Assembly (NCBI GenBank): GCA_004335835.1
Contig: RWJK01001925.1
Location: 60,484 to 101,073, forward strand
Reading direction: 5' to 3'
Source of the DNA: Scenedesmus sp. ARA3
Lineage: Eukaryota; Chlorophyta; Chlorophyceae; Sphaeropleales; Scenedesmaceae
DNA length: 40,590 nt
Of this stretch, positions 1-21,274 are shown in pieces. The translations under genes were made by a program, and so were the position numbers. Numbering within the stretch: the stretch's first letter is position 1; the number at the start of each line of letters is the position of its first letter. Under the pieces are notes generated by a model. It saw only the letters and a list, made by a program, of their open reading frames with translations, was not told the DNA's origin and made no database searches.

Positions 1-58
<58 letters not shown>
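1..58. repeat. (CAG)n microsatellite at window edge
   Basis: Uninterrupted GCA/CAG triplets of about 19 units begin at the first base, so the tract is cut by the window edge. If the minus-strand exon at 352-744 belongs to a transcribed gene, the transcript would read CUG here, the orientation seen before many acceptors in this window. Confidence 0.95.
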
Positions 59-59
<1 letters not shown>

Positions 60-351
60 GGGCATTAGCAGGAGATATCTTGTGCAGCATCTGTGGTTCT
101 GTGCAATGCAGCATGCCAGCAGACCCAGACACCATCAGCAACTATCACAGCAGCAACAACAGCAGCAGAAGCAGAGGTGTTACAGGCTTAGGGTTGTCAG
201 CAAAGCAACACTTGCGTATGTGAGTGGGTGAGTGAGTGGCTACCCAGGCAGCTCTGCAGCTCCTGGGTAAGTGAAGGCTTAGAGGGTGTGTGTGGCCGTA
301 TGTCTGCTGGCAAGCTGTGCAGCTGCCAGGCTGTTGCTGACTGCTGCGCAC

Positions 352-744
352 CTGCATCACCAACCAGCACCCTCAAGGTTGAGCTGGCTTTCACAGGATC
401 GTTGGCCTTGAATCTGCCAGTGACATTGTAGATGCTCCAGGTTCCGTTTGGCAGGTCGAAGTTGGCGTTAGCAGCAAATCCTGTGTCGCTCGCAACACAG
501 CCATCTGTAGCCAGGATGAGGCCGGCTGCAGCAGTGGCAAACAGTGAGGTGGCGGGAATGGCAATCCACTGGGCGGTGGTGTTGTCATTTGACGGAGGGC
601 CGCACACGTCGCCCTCTTTAATTGCTTCAGCAGTGTTGAAGGTCCCCTGCCACCAGAAGCAGGGCAAGGAATGGAGCCAAACACGAGCTGCCAAGTTTGG
701 GAGCCATGTAGGAGTTGCTGTCTTCGGGTCGTTCGGGGTTATAC
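352..744 (-). CDS. Internal exon of an unrecognised, probably extracellular protein
   Basis: I do not recognise this protein. The minus strand reads open for about 131 codons between a good acceptor (CTGCAG before 744) and a donor (GCAG/GTGCGC after 352). Both junctions are phase 1, so the exon is a symmetric cassette. The translation is non-repetitive and looks like real protein. It includes WLPNLAARVW, a CGPPSNDNTTAQW stretch and NFDLPNGTWSIYNVTG. Three N-glycosylation sequons (NTT, NGT, NVT) and two cysteines suggest a secreted or cell-surface domain, which is inference. The reading frame stays open past the donor to about 197 but becomes compositionally poor, so I end the exon at 352. Flanking exons were not identified: upstream ones may lie between 745 and 1000, downstream ones outside the window. 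Confidence 0.5.
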
Positions 745-1689
745 CTGCAGTCAGAAACAGCAAAACCGTAATTTAAAAATATGTAAACCAATGTTCTACC
801 GCAAATATGATGATCAGCAATGCAAAGGCGCAATTTTCGGTGGCAGCCTTTTTACCTTGAAACCCTCGTGCTCCTCACGATGCCATGCTTGCTTTGATGT
901 GTGCCAGAATTGCCATAGTTAAAGCAGAAAACGCACAAATACACGGCGACGTCACTTTTCCAGGACATCTCGCAAACCCCTGCCAGCCGAGGAGAAGTGT
1001 GACGTTCACAGTGCACCGGTCAGTTGTTTGACGGCGAGCGGGCACGGCACGCGCTAGGAATGTTTTTGATGTAGATGCACGTGCTTGGATTGTGTGACAG
1101 TGATCGGAACCATGTCATCACGTATACATGCCGCAGAGGCATCCCCCAGAGCAGCCAGACACTCCTTACTAATTCATGCTGTCCCTGCGTGTGTGGTGAA
1201 TTCGCAATGTATTTGATGTGAGATTCATTGCTGTTGCTGTATTTCATTGCTGTTGCTGTTGTTGCTGTTGCTGCTGTGCCAAGCTGCTTGTAGATGTGCT
1301 AGGGGATCCAACTTCTGTTACACAGCACCTCACAAGTTTGCCTAGCATCGGCAGCAGAGACAGATACATACACATGACACGTTTTGCAACAGCATGCAAC
1401 ACAAAGGATGGCTCTCAGGCTGTCACACCGCCACACCTAGCCATGCCAGTGCTGCATCTGCTGTGTTGTCTTGATATCAATTTGTCCTGCAAGCCGTTGC
1501 TCAACTCAACACGCCTTTCCACTACGCCAACGCTGCCACTGCCATGCTGGACAGCCACAGTACCCCTCATAGCCATGCCAGTGCACGTGCTGCATACGCT
1601 GCACTGCCTTGAAACAGTGCATCCCACAGCCCTTGTCACTGGAAATCCATGTGCTGTTTCACTACACAACTACACACCTTGCCACTGGT
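745..1689. other. No gene recognised
   Basis: No convincing exon was found. A possible minus-strand donor (TTTCAAG/GTAAAA) near 855 could belong to an upstream exon of the 352-744 gene, but no clean reading frame leads into it. Two related segments (1436-1479 and 1564-1614) share AGCCATGCCAGTGC and are probably a decayed tandem duplication. Confidence 0.4.
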
Positions 1690-2035
1690 GTGCAACAGCA
1701 AAGCAGCCGCCAACCCAATGCGCCCTGCTCAAATCAATCCTCTGCAGCGCAGCCTACCTTACAGACCTGTACTACACTGTGCTGTTCTGTGTGTTGACAC
1801 TAGTGCTGCTGCGCGGGGCTGCACCCAACACTGCCGATGCGCCTTGCTCAATCGAGCATCCCGTGCAGCGCAGCCTGCCTTTTTCCACACACTGTGCTTC
1901 ACTGCGTATTGACAATGTTGCTGCTGCGCAGCGCTGCACCCAACACTGCCACTGCGCTCTGCTCGCTGAGCAGCCTGCCTTCAACCACACACTGTGCTTC
2001 ACTGCGTGTTGACAATGTTGCTGCTGCGCAGCGCT
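1690..2035. repeat. About 100-116 bp imperfect tandem repeat copying the 3' end of the neighbouring gene
   Basis: Three to four imperfect units recur, with matching landmarks (GTTGACAATGTTGCTGCTG) near 1791, 1907 and 2007. On the minus strand the units repeat the last codons of the Gln/Ala-rich gene: the end LRSSNIVNTQ-stop is echoed downstream as LGAALRSSNIVNTQ and LGAAPRSSTSVNTQ. The array is therefore a downstream amplification of a terminal exon edge, now in 3' untranslated or intergenic DNA. Confidence 0.75.
1759..1763 (-). terminator. Candidate poly(A) signal TGTAA
   Basis: TGTAA, the usual green-algal polyadenylation signal, reads on the minus strand about 240 nt beyond the stop codon at 1999. 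A five-base motif occurs often by chance, so this is only a position to test. Confidence 0.25.
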
Positions 2036-5000
2036 CCTCCAAGCACCCCACCCATCCTGGGGCTGGGCCCTTGCTGCTGTACACATTTGACCACACCTTT
2101 GACCAACAGCTGCTGCTGCTGCTGCTGCTGACCAGGCACGCTGCGCTGCACACCCTGGCAGTTGTAACCCGCCGCCGCAGCAGCAGCAGGGATATTCACC
2201 GCTGTAGCTGCCTTCTTGCCTGCAGCTGCCTGCCAAGCATCATTGCCTGTGCCTGGGGCAGGCACACCCGCCTGCTGCGGTGCTGCTGCTGCCCTGCTGT
2301 TGCCAGCCACGCCACCACCAGCAGCAGGCCTAGCTGGAGCAGCAGCAGCAGCAGCAGCGCCTAACCCCACCTGTGCCAGCAGCTGCTGTGCCCTTGCTGC
2401 CTCTTGCTGAATCACCCACGGCTGAGTCAGCGCAATTCTCCACGCCTCCTCATCTGACAATGTCCCCGGCACTGATAGCGGCCGGATACTTGGCAGCAGC
2501 TCAACGCCAGCTGCTATCGCAACCTGCTGCTGCTGCTGCTGCTGCTGAGACTGGCGCTGCTCAGTGGGAACTGTAAGACCAGCTGCAGGCCTGACAACAC
2601 CTGCTGCTGCTGCTGCTGGGGCACTGGCTGCAGGTGTTGTTGCCATTGGGGGCTCAGGAGTGTGGCTGCGCCTAGCCAGCCTGTGCGAGCCAGCCGCTGC
2701 TGCTGCTGCACCCATGGCCGCACCCTGCTGCTGCTGCTGCTGCTGCATCAGCAGCCGTGTGTTGCTCCATGCTGCTGCCGTATAGGCCTGCTGCTGCTGC
2801 TGACTGAGCGCCACGCCAGGCAGCCCAGCATGCAGCAGCACACCACTGTGGCTTGTCCTGATGCCGCATTGCACAGCATGCAGCGCTGGCGTCACATGAG
2901 GCGTGCGCCCTGCTGCTGCTGCCAGCTGCTGCTGCTGCGGCGCTGCTGCTGCAGTGTTGACTGGACGGGCAGGCGGTGCTGCTGCTGCTGCATTGTAAGT
3001 CACACACGGTGCTGCATGCTGCAGGCGGCCCTGAGCTGACCCCACTTGGCCAGCTGCTGCTGCTTGTGCAGCGAAGGCTGGCTGTGCTGCTGCAGCAGCT
3101 GCTGCAGGCGTGCCAGCTACAGCACAGCGCTGCTGCTGCTGCTGTCGCTGCTCCTGCTGCATGAGGCGCAGCTGCGCAGCAGGCGGCAGCAGCAGCGAGG
3201 TCCCGGCATCACACAGCGCCCTTGGCTCTGCTGCTGCTGCTGCTGTTGCTGCTGCAGTGTTACCATGCTCTGATGTTTTCTTCACCTGCTGCTGTTGCAC
3301 GTGGTGCTGCCTGCTGGCCTCTTCTACTGCAGCTGCAGGCACGGCTTCTGCTGCTGGCTCTGCAGCCTGCTGCAGCTGCTGCTGCTGGCTGTCGCATGGA
3401 TCCACATCCATTGCATCTCCTGCTGCAGCGTGCCCGAAAGGAGCAGCTTCCACCTCCTCTGTCACTGCTGCTGCTGCTGCTGGCATTGGGCTATCCATCT
3501 CAGCTGCTGCCAGCAGTAGCTCAGCAGACAGCGCCACAGCCTGACTGTCAGGACTCCTCGACCTGCGAATCTCAGCACCTACAGCAGCCACAGGGCTTGC
3601 ATCAGCCGCCGCCGCAGCTGCTGCTACTGCGGCACCACTATCCTGAACTGCTGCTGCTGCAGCCGCCTCGGCAGCCATAGCAGCAGCATGTGTGTGGCAC
3701 CATAGCCGCTTGAGTCCCATCCTTCCTGCAGGAGTGACATAACCTGCCCTGCCACTGCCGCTGCTTCCACCAAGCACATGAGGAGTGCCCTGCTGCTCTG
3801 ACACTGCAGGACTGCCGCTGCTGCGCGGCACGCTGCTGCTGATGCCAGCTGTGCATGCTGGCTTGTGCTGCTGCTGCTCGTGCTCTTCTGCGAATGCAGC
3901 CGCAGCTGCTGCTGCCAGGGCAGCTAGCGACTGTGTGTCTGCTGCTGCAGCAGCAGGTGATGCTTCCCTGCTGCTGTCAGCGGTGTGGCCAGCAGTCATG
4001 CCGGTGGGCCCTGCTGCTGTTGACCGGTTGCTGGCCTCTTTCTTGCAGCGCAGCTTTGCAGGCAGGGCAGCAGAGCCACAACCTGCTGCTCCTGCTGCTA
4101 CAGTGTTGCTCCTGGCAGCAGCAGCAGCATCTGGCGTTGCTGCCACACCTGCTGCTGCCGCTGGAGGGCTGTGTGAGCAGCGGAGCCCCAAGCCCAGCCC
4201 AACCTGCACTTGATCTCTTGGCGACACCAGGCTGCTGCTTCCTGCAAGCGTTTCCTGCAAGCCCTTGCCGGCGGCGCTGTTTCCTGCAAGCGCGGCCAGC
4301 CCACCATCTGGCGAGCTCTGCGGGCTGCCATCAGCGCTACCTGACAGCAGAGGCTGCAGGCGGGGCAGAGCAGCCCCTGCAGGCGTCTGTGCTGCAAAGG
4401 GAGAGCACTTCATGCTGCTGCTGCTGCCGCTGCCTGACGCTGCTGCTGCCGCACCGAGCGGTGTCATCGCTGCTGCTGCTGCCTGCAGGCTGCTGCGCCT
4501 GTTGGCAGGGGGTGGCATGCTGCGTGGAGTGAACTGAGGCCGTGGCAGAGGAGTGCCCGCTGCTGCTGCTGCAGCAGCTCTTGGCCGTCCTCCGCGCTGC
4601 ACGCCGCCACTGCTCATTGCAGCAGCAGCAGCACCAGCGCCAACATTTCCTCCCAAGCCTTGCAACTTAATGGTGCTGCTGGGTGTTGACTGCGCCTTGA
4701 CTGCGCTGCCAAGCAGGCTGCAGCCAGCATCTGCTGCTGCAGGTGTGCTGCTGCCGAAGCGCAGCGCTGCATATGGTGTTGGGGTAGGCAGGGGGCAGGG
4801 GCTGAAGGCATCACTCAGCAGGTTGGCTGCTGAGGGTGCTGCAGGCGTACGGGAAGCACTTGGTGTGGCATGCTGCAGCCTGTTAGCTCCTGCTGGGGCA
4901 GCAGGTGTGCGGGCAGCACTGGGCGTTGATGCGTGCTGGGGCTTGATGGCGGAAAGGGGCGCCACCTGCTGCTGCTGCTGCTCCTGGCGGCTGCTGCTGC

Positions 5001-6229
5001 CAGTGATGCTGTCTACTGCACTCGTCCCTGCTGCTGGGGTTGCTGGAGGTACTGCCGCAGGAGGCGAGCTGCGCTGCTGCCTACTGGGGTCAGCGCTGCC
5101 GCTGCCGCTGCTGTTGGTGTCGGTGTTGGCCAGGGCGTTGCGGGCGCTGCTGCTGCTGGGGTCTGCTGCTGCAGGCGTGTGTGCTGCCTGGCGGTGCTTC
5201 TTGATCTTCAGGGCTGGTGTGATGGCAGCAAGGGCAAGGTCTGCACGGGAGCCAAGACATTGTGTGGGGCAGGAAGCAGACGTGATTAGCAGGACTTGAG
5301 AGCCGGCGTACTTGATAGAGCAACAGGTGTGATAGCTGCAAGGGCCCAGGTCTGCTAAAGAGCGGAGTTGAGGTGGCAAGGGCAAGGTCTGCACAGGAGC
5401 CGAGGCATTGAAGGGGACAGGCAGTTGTACGTGCAAAGGGGTTGGTAGCAGCTCACTGGGTGAAGGATTTGTGGTTGTTGGTGTATAGTTGGCAAGGCCT
5501 GCTGCTTGTGTTGTTGACTAAATTTAGGAGTATGCAAGACGTGTGATGTACTGTTGTTGTCCGCAAGGTAAGCTGCCAGTGCAACTGCAGTTACTACTGC
5601 AGCTGCAGCAATGGTTGTGCCCTGCTGCAACTGCAAAACCTCATCTGCAGCACGCGACATCCATCAGCGTCAAGAGCTGCTGCTACCCCTGCGCACCTGC
5701 TGAGGAAATCCCCTGCTGCGCTTGCTCCTTTCCTGCACCTGCAGCTGCCTCATCTGCTTCCTTTGGGCCCCTCCTTCGCTTTGAGCTTGATACCTGCACA
5801 TTCAAGACGGGGAAGTCAGCTGCTGCCTTCTACCTTGCTGCTGCAAGCTGAAAAAGGGCAGGACAAGCCAGCTCACAAGGAGGGCCCGCCTCAACAACGT
5901 GCGCAGACGCACCTGCTTCTCCTTCAGATCGGTCAAAAAGGCGCTTTCGCCATCCCCTTGCAGCGCACGGGCGACCTGCGGTCACGCAACGTGGGTGTTG
6001 CTTGCTTGCACAGCAGCTCGTTGTTAAGCTGCCTGTACTGGGTCTTGTGTCGGAGTTCATTGCTTCCAGACGTTTAAACAAATGATATTTACATAGGTTT
6101 GTATCCTGCTTGGGTGCGGCGTACCTCTGCAAAGTCCTGGAGTCCTTTTGGCCCGACGGTGTGCTTCTTCTGGGCAATCTTGCTTTCCCACTGCCAGGGG
6201 GCAAGGTTCTTAAGGTCTCGCAGCGACAT
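1999..6229 (-). CDS. Long Gln/Ala/Ser/Pro-rich, mostly disordered protein (4 exons)
   Basis: Function unknown. Exons on the minus strand are 6229-6125, 5975-5913, 5793-5697 and 5240-1999. They sum to 3507 nt, an exact multiple of three (1168 aa plus stop), with consistent phases. The ATG at 6229 opens a compact, ordered start (MSLRDLKNLAPWQWESKIAQ) that continues through exon 2 (ALQGDGESAFLTDLKEKQ). Exon 3 adds a basic SSKRRRGPKE patch that could act as a nuclear signal. Exon 4 encodes a huge low-complexity region rich in polyQ and polyA, with dozens of TP/SP dipeptides in repeated TPAAP or TPSA contexts, which would suit a proline-directed kinase substrate (inference). A short ordered helix-like segment, LSDEEAWRIALTQPWVIQQE, lies near residue 1010. 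The exon 4 start is the least certain junction, because three similar acceptors exist between 5240 and 5415 and I chose the innermost. The C-terminus runs into repeats. Confidence 0.65.
5231..5415 (-). repeat. Three copies of the exon 4 acceptor of the Gln/Ala-rich gene
   Basis: The segment around GCAAGGGCAAGGTCTGCAC (plus strand, 5235-5253) is repeated at about 5336-5360 (degraded) and 5375-5415 (close match). On the minus strand each copy is an acceptor followed by the exon start (GCAG, then ACCTTGCCC or ACCTGGGCCC). All three remain in one open frame, so use of an outer acceptor would add residues without breaking the protein. Confidence 0.7.
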
Positions 6230-7069
6230 TGTTTATAATTGCTGTGTGTAGTCACGATCTAGCTTTCATAGCTGTTGTTGACACGACTCCAGCAGCACGC
6301 AGTTCACCGTTTGACACAAAAGCATGTGGCAAGAACCAAAGGAGAAGTATGATGAGCTGCAGATTGGCTGATCACTAGGTAGTGGCCATGACTAGACGCC
6401 AGAACAGACACCGAGTTTGAAAGCTGTCAAACCAGTTTCAAGGACAAAAGCCTGCTCGCCGTTTGACGGCTTCTTGTGGCTGCTCGCGACAGCAACAGGT
6501 CGTTTTACAGGTTTAATGATATATCTAGAATTCCGGCATCCCCAGGCGTACAGCCGTGCAGTTCCGCTATGTGCAGCCTCACTGCAGCACTGCAGATTGT
6601 TGCCACAGTGCACGCCTTCTTGTGACTCTGGTGTGTTGCAGCAATAGCAGCAGAACCACCAGCGGCACGCAGAAGATGCAAGGCAGCAGCGATTTTCAGC
6701 AAGACTTGCAGGTCCAAAGCAGCACATCGGTGCACACGTAACAGCCAGAGCACCACTGATGACCAGTCTACAAAGTGCAATGTTACACGTTTTGAAACTT
6801 GTGCAGCCACAATACAATCACACAACCAAACACATTTGCTGTGGCCAGCTGATTCAAATCACTGCAATGTGACACCTTGATTGACGAAAATCACAGCAGC
6901 AATGTCCAAACTTTGCACAGCAACACGTGCAAATTTGAACTTTGGAGGTTATAAGCACGCAGCGCACGTGGGTTGCATGGCGTGTCACAACACACGCCAG
7001 CAGCACATGCTGCACAGCACATGATAAGCTTCACGGGTCCTGCCAGCACCAACCATGCAAGCCTTGTCA

Positions 7070-7103
<34 letters not shown>

Positions 7104-7594
7104 CACCACAAGATCGCACAGGGCGCGCAGATCTGCGACAGGATGATGTCACTGCACAACATTGCGTGGTGCTGTTGCAGCATTACTGGATAGCGGTCAC
7201 AACACAGAGGACAGCAGGCACCACAGCAGCCACGAGACATGAAACCCGCACACCCGGCATTGCAACCACGCAACAGCTGCACCGCTGTGGCTGCTGCTGC
7301 TGCTGCTGCTGATGATGCCTGGCCACGCATATTCACGCAGCAGCAGCAGCTGCTGCTGTTGATGTCGGCAGTGCTGCTGTGGCGCTGCTGTGCCCCACAC
7401 ATACCCTAAAACAAAACGAAACCCCCCTGCTGCTATTGCTGCTGCTGCCGCCGCACTGCAGCGCGCTGCCAGCACTGCTGCTGCTAGGCCTCATGCCACA
7501 CCAGCAGCCTTAGCCTCATCTGCTGCTGTTTCTGATCCAGCGCAACGCTGCTCATCCCTCAGCAGTCAGATGCTGCCCTGCCACTGCTGCTGCT
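6230..7594. other. Intergenic, triplet-repeat-rich, no gene recognised
   Basis: This holds the presumed promoter and 5' leader of the minus-strand gene starting at 6229 and the distal 3' flank of the V-ATPase gene. Reading frames here are low-complexity (Cys/Ala/Ser from CTG/GCT triplets at 7071-7101, 7288-7312 and 7338-7360). I see no supported exon. Confidence 0.5.
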
Positions 7595-7680
7595 GCCGCA
7601 GCCGCGCCTCATCTACTCGTTTGAACTCCTCCTCCAGCGCCCGGAGGCGCACTGCGGTTTATGGATCAACATTATGGTTC

Positions 7681-7724
<44 letters not shown>

Positions 7725-7795
7725 TTCAGCACGCCGCCGCCGCCGCTGCTGCTGCTGCCGCTGCGCCTCATCTGAACTCCTCCTCCAGCGCCCTG
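7595..7795 (-). repeat. Downstream copies of the last V-ATPase A exon edge
   Basis: The end of the final V-ATPase exon (ALEEEFR-stop plus about 30 nt of flank, 7833-7907) is repeated at 7728-7795 almost perfectly, including its stop codon and CAG-rich tail. It appears again at 7595-7650 with the frame reading on as RALEEEFKRVDEAR. A (CTG)14 tract at 7682-7722 separates the copies. They lie after the functional stop codon, so they should be untranslated. Confidence 0.85.
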
Positions 7796-7879
7796 CTGCT
7801 GCTGCTGCATTAAGCCGGTGCTGCTGCTCCTTCAGCACGCTGCTGCCGCCGCCGCCGCTGCTGCTGCTGCCGCTGCGCC

Positions 7880-17310
<9,431 letters not shown>

Positions 17311-18951
17311 GATGCCTTGCTGGCGAGACACAAGTTTCAGATCACGCCGAGTGCAGCGTATCGTTTATGTCCAAAAAAACAAACAATCCATTATCGGAAC
17401 CGCCTCACAAAACCAGGGGAGCTCGGGGTTGGTGGTCTGGTGACCAGTGAGAAAGAGGGACAGGGCTTTGGACAAGTGGTGCAACATTTCCCCGGCAGTG
17501 GAGCACTTCTAAGCTTTCCCACGTCTGGCTTGCATCAATAAGCTGAGTTGACTTTGATTTTTGTCTGGTCAAGCCGGAACCCTGTGCACTATTGCTGCAG
17601 TGCAGGACTGCTGAAGTGCACTACTGCTTCAGTGCGCTGCTGCATGAGCAAGTTTTCCACACCTGTGGGATCATGCAGGCTGCTGCCTAACCACTGCCTT
17701 GACTTCTGACCTGGATTATACTCTCTCTTAGGGTCAACATACTCACAAGGGCTGGAGCAGTGCGATTATGTCAGCCTCATGCCATGTCCTGCAAGCAGCT
17801 GCAGCAGCCGAACAGCTGCAGCTGGGTTGCCACTGCCATTTGATGCCATCATCCACCAGCAACAGGCACAGACAGGTAATTCGATTCAGTGTGGCGGTGC
17901 ACTGGCTGCACCGTTCAAGCAGGCATGGCACCAGAGCCTGCAGCCCCTGAGCCTGGCTGGCTGGCAGCTGCCAGCCTGATCAGGCCTCATGAGGCTGAAA
18001 GCCTCATGAGGCTGAAAGTCAGGGCTGTGCCGCACAGCGGCAGTGCATATTCTGCTTGTATGAACTGTTGCGCTACTATCAGCGTGTGCTGGCATAACTA
18101 TAGTTGGTTACAGTGGTTATGCTTGGTGCCCCTGCACAAGCAACGACAGCTGTAGCCGTTGCTCAGCTGGCTGCGCAGGAAGCAGGTGCGCAAACAAAAA
18201 ACACGCTGGCAAAGAGCTGCCAGAGGTGCATACAAGCGCTGACAGCTTTGAATCTGTGTGAGAAGTGCGCCGCAGTTGACGTGTCGCATGCTGCAGGGAT
18301 GGTCAGCTATAGCCATGCTCACTGTGCAGCGGCTGCGCAGCTGCACATGTGCAGTTCAAGCGCGCCATGAAGAACAGCACTGGCAGCGATGTTGCGACCA
18401 CATCACATCAGATGTTGCGACAACACTAGTGCACTATAGGTGGCTCCACAGCCACGTCCTTCACAGCCTGCCACACTGTCTGTGCTGGGCATCAACTAGG
18501 TGACCTGGTATGCCACCAATGGTTGCTTGCTCCTACATTGCATGTGCGTGTGCTGCGCTGCAGCGTCCAAGGACTTGGCACACCTTATCATACCTGTAGG
18601 TTGTTGGAACTGCTTGTACGCGTTGGCCTCACAGTCATCAGCTGCAGGCTGCGAGGGTGACTCACCTGGTTACTGGCATGGTTCACTGCAGTGCAGTCAT
18701 TGCCTGCTACTGTTGAGCTGGCAACACAGGATCAGCGCCGCAAAGCAAGCCCGTGGCACATGTTCATCACGTTGACAGTAGAAGTAAGAGAGATTTCAAG
18801 CAGCCAACCGACCTGCATCGTGCAGGGTCACGTGTTGGCACTCGCAACCACCCGGAACTTGTAGATGCTGTCGGGCGCGTTCCGACTTCGACCGTAGCAC
18901 TGAGGGCATCAACGTGTTGGTCGTGTGCGTGAGGCAGCAGCTTTGACACTC
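17311..18951. other. Divergent intergenic region between V-ATPase A and the LRR gene
   Basis: Presumed to hold the promoters and 5' leaders of both divergent genes. No clear TATA box was seen. A 17-bp direct repeat (GCCTCATGAGGCTGAAA) lies at 17984-18017. Nothing else protein-like is supported. Confidence 0.5.
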
Positions 18952-21274
18952 ATGAGCCTCGCAAGCTCCGTGCTGGGTGCTCGTGGGAGCAGCACCAGCA
19001 AGGCCAGCAGCGACTTCAACTGGGGATCCATCATGGCGCATGATGTGGGTACCGTGGTCCTGCGCCATTTGGCTAGCACGGCAGACAGCACCCGCACCAC
19101 CAGACTTATCAGCAAGGACTGCAGACAGCTGGTGGACAGCCGGGTACATGGCTTGAAGGCAAACCTTTCGGCCCTCAGCAGTTCGGAGCAGCTCACCTCA
19201 CGCTTCCCACGCCTGCGAAGGCTTTCTTTTGAGCGTTTGAGCTCAAGCAGCAGTGCTAGCCAGCTGCTGACACAGCTGGTGCAGCAGCAGCCCAAGCTGC
19301 TGGTGCGGTTGCAGGAGCTGGACCTGTCCAGCTGCTATGGGCTGGAAGCAGATGTGCTTGTGCAGCTGCTGCGTGGCTGCAGCGGCCTGCGCTCGCTGGC
19401 ACTGCCACCGCTGGCCAGCAGTGTGCAGTCAAACAGGCACGACTTTGTGGAAGCCATAACGTGAGCAACACAAGTCAACAACAGCATCGGCAGTCCCCGC
19501 AGTTTCCCTTGTTTATTGAGCTTTTGCATGAGGGTTAGTTAAACTGGGGCTTGGGGGCTACAAAGTGCGTCAGGATCAGCTGCAGATTGTTGACGCTTTG
19601 AGCATATGACATGCAAACTCTGCACCATTGCATGTGCCTGCTGCCTTTTCAAACTTTACTTCTGCTGCAGAACAGTTGAGTAGTTATGAGACGCTGCTGA
19701 TGGGTTACTGTGCAGGGTATGACGCTTCTCATCATGCAGCTTCGACGTTGCTGAGTATCAGCAGCACATGCCAACTCTGCACCATCGCATGTGCCTTGAC
19801 ACATTTCTGCCTGCTGCCGTTCCAACTCGTTTCTGCTGTGTTCTGTTTCCGCAGCACACACGCTGGCCAGCTCACGCAGCTGCTGGGCGCAGGCGACTAC
19901 ATCTGTCCTGCAAGCGTGCAGCTGCTGCCCCAGCTCAGCCAGCTTCAGTCTCTGGACATTGCCCCAGGGCCCCACAGCAGCTTGCTGCTGACTCCAGCAG
20001 CACTGCAGCCACTCAAACAGCTGCATCACCTGCAGCGCTTGCAGCTAGGCAACCACCTGGCGCGTTACGACACATTCCTGCTTGCAGGACAGCTGCCGCA
20101 GCTGTCGAGCCTGGTTTTTGAATACGCAGATGACAGCTCTGCCTCACATGCTGACCTGGCGCCTCTCATGGCCAGCTCCAGCTTGCAGGAGCTGCAGCTG
20201 TGTAATGTTATTTGCAGCGATGAGGTTTTGGGTGTGCTGGCGCGCACACGGGTCAGCAGACTCACTCTGCGCGCTGGCAGGTTCTGTGCAAGCCGCAAGG
20301 GGGCAGCAGCGCTGGCGCAGCAGCTGCTGGAATTGCAGATGCGCGTGAACGATGCAGACATGCAGGCGTTTGCTGCGGCACTGCCGGCGCTCACAGGACT
20401 CCGCAGCTTGTCGCTGAGCGTGCACCGTGCTTCGGAAAGCTGCACAGAGCTGATGCAGGTGCGTGGTGTAGTTGATGTCTGAGCAGCGCGTGCTGTACAC
20501 ACTTGTACGTACAAGGCTGGTGTACTGCTGGTGCCGAGTTGCTGGTGGTGCGGCTGCAGCAGTAGTTGGCGAGAGGCAGAGCGTGGAGGATGGCTGGTGC
20601 TGAAAGCTGCTGCAAGCGGGTTGCATTGTACGGAAAAATGCTAGTGAGCAATAGCAGGCGTGCAGCTCGTGCTGCTGACTAATCCCTGCCAATGTGCTGC
20701 GTATGCTGCTATTGTTGCAGCCAACTGTTACCGCACAGAGCCGTGAGTTCATTTTGCCTGACTCATCACTATCTCCGATCAAAGTGTTGCACACACATTT
20801 TGACCTCTTTCCTGCTGTTTTTCCCCTTTCCTGCAGGCCATCTTCAGCCTGCCGCAGCTGCAGTCCCTGGCACTGTCCAGCCACTACAACGGCCTCAAGG
20901 AAGCAGAAGCCTCCAACCTTCCGCTGCTGCCATCCCTGCAGCGCCTGTCCTTCAGCAACCACTTCAATGACACAACGCTGCAGCTGCTGCTGCGTGCTGC
21001 ACCTTCCCTGCGCAGCTTGAAGCTCTCAAGCTGCAGCGCAGTGAGTGATGCTGGCCTCACATCTGTGCCACAGCTCTGCAGCAAGCTCAGGGAGGTGCAC
21101 CTGGAGCTGATGCGGGGAGCGGGAGCAGCAGGCGTTGCTGCGCTAGCAGCGGGGCGCTGCGTGGTGAAAGTGGTGGTGGAGGGGTGCAGGAATGTGAGTG
21201 CGCAGGAATGCAGGCGCCTGCAGCAGCAGCTGGCGGGGCAGAAGCTTGACCTGGAGATTGTCAAGCTGAAGTAA
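18952..21274 (+). CDS. Leucine-rich-repeat protein with F-box-like N-terminus (3 exons)
   Basis: Exons 18952-19460, 19855-20458 and 20837-21274 give 1551 nt (516 aa plus stop), with GT-AG junctions in phase. The ATG at 18952 is the first in frame after plausible leader sequence. The N-terminal segment (about residues 20-50, including DVGTVVLRHLASTADSTRTT) resembles the degenerate F-box-like start of many algal LRR proteins. This is a weak similarity. The rest is a run of irregular leucine-rich repeats such as LVRLQELDLSSCYGLEADVL, LPQLSQLQSLDI, LTGLRSLSLSV and LRSLKLSSCSAVSDAGLTSV. The last is of the cysteine-containing (AMN1-like) LRR type. Likely role: protein-protein recognition, possibly the substrate receptor of an SCF ubiquitin ligase if the F-box is real. 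The basic C-terminus (LDLEIVKLK) is not a repeat. It is divergent to the V-ATPase gene. Intron 1 contains a duplicated 3' end. Confidence 0.8.
19608..19854 (+). repeat. Duplicated intron 3' end in the LRR gene
   Basis: The block ATGC(A/C)AACTCTGCACCAT...CATGTGCCT with its pyrimidine-rich tail and acceptor occurs at 19608-19672 (ending TTCTGCTGCAG) and again at 19768-19854 (ending TTCCGCAG, the one I use). The first acceptor would lead quickly to a TGA in one frame, so it looks like a decoy. Confidence 0.7.

Noticed and set aside
5355..5660. Minus-strand frame MSRAADEVLQLQQGTT... with a hydrophobic stretch as the first exon of the Gln/Ala-rich gene
   Set aside because: No good donor leads from it in phase to exon 4. 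The 6229/5975/5793 exons splice cleanly in phase and account for the gene start.
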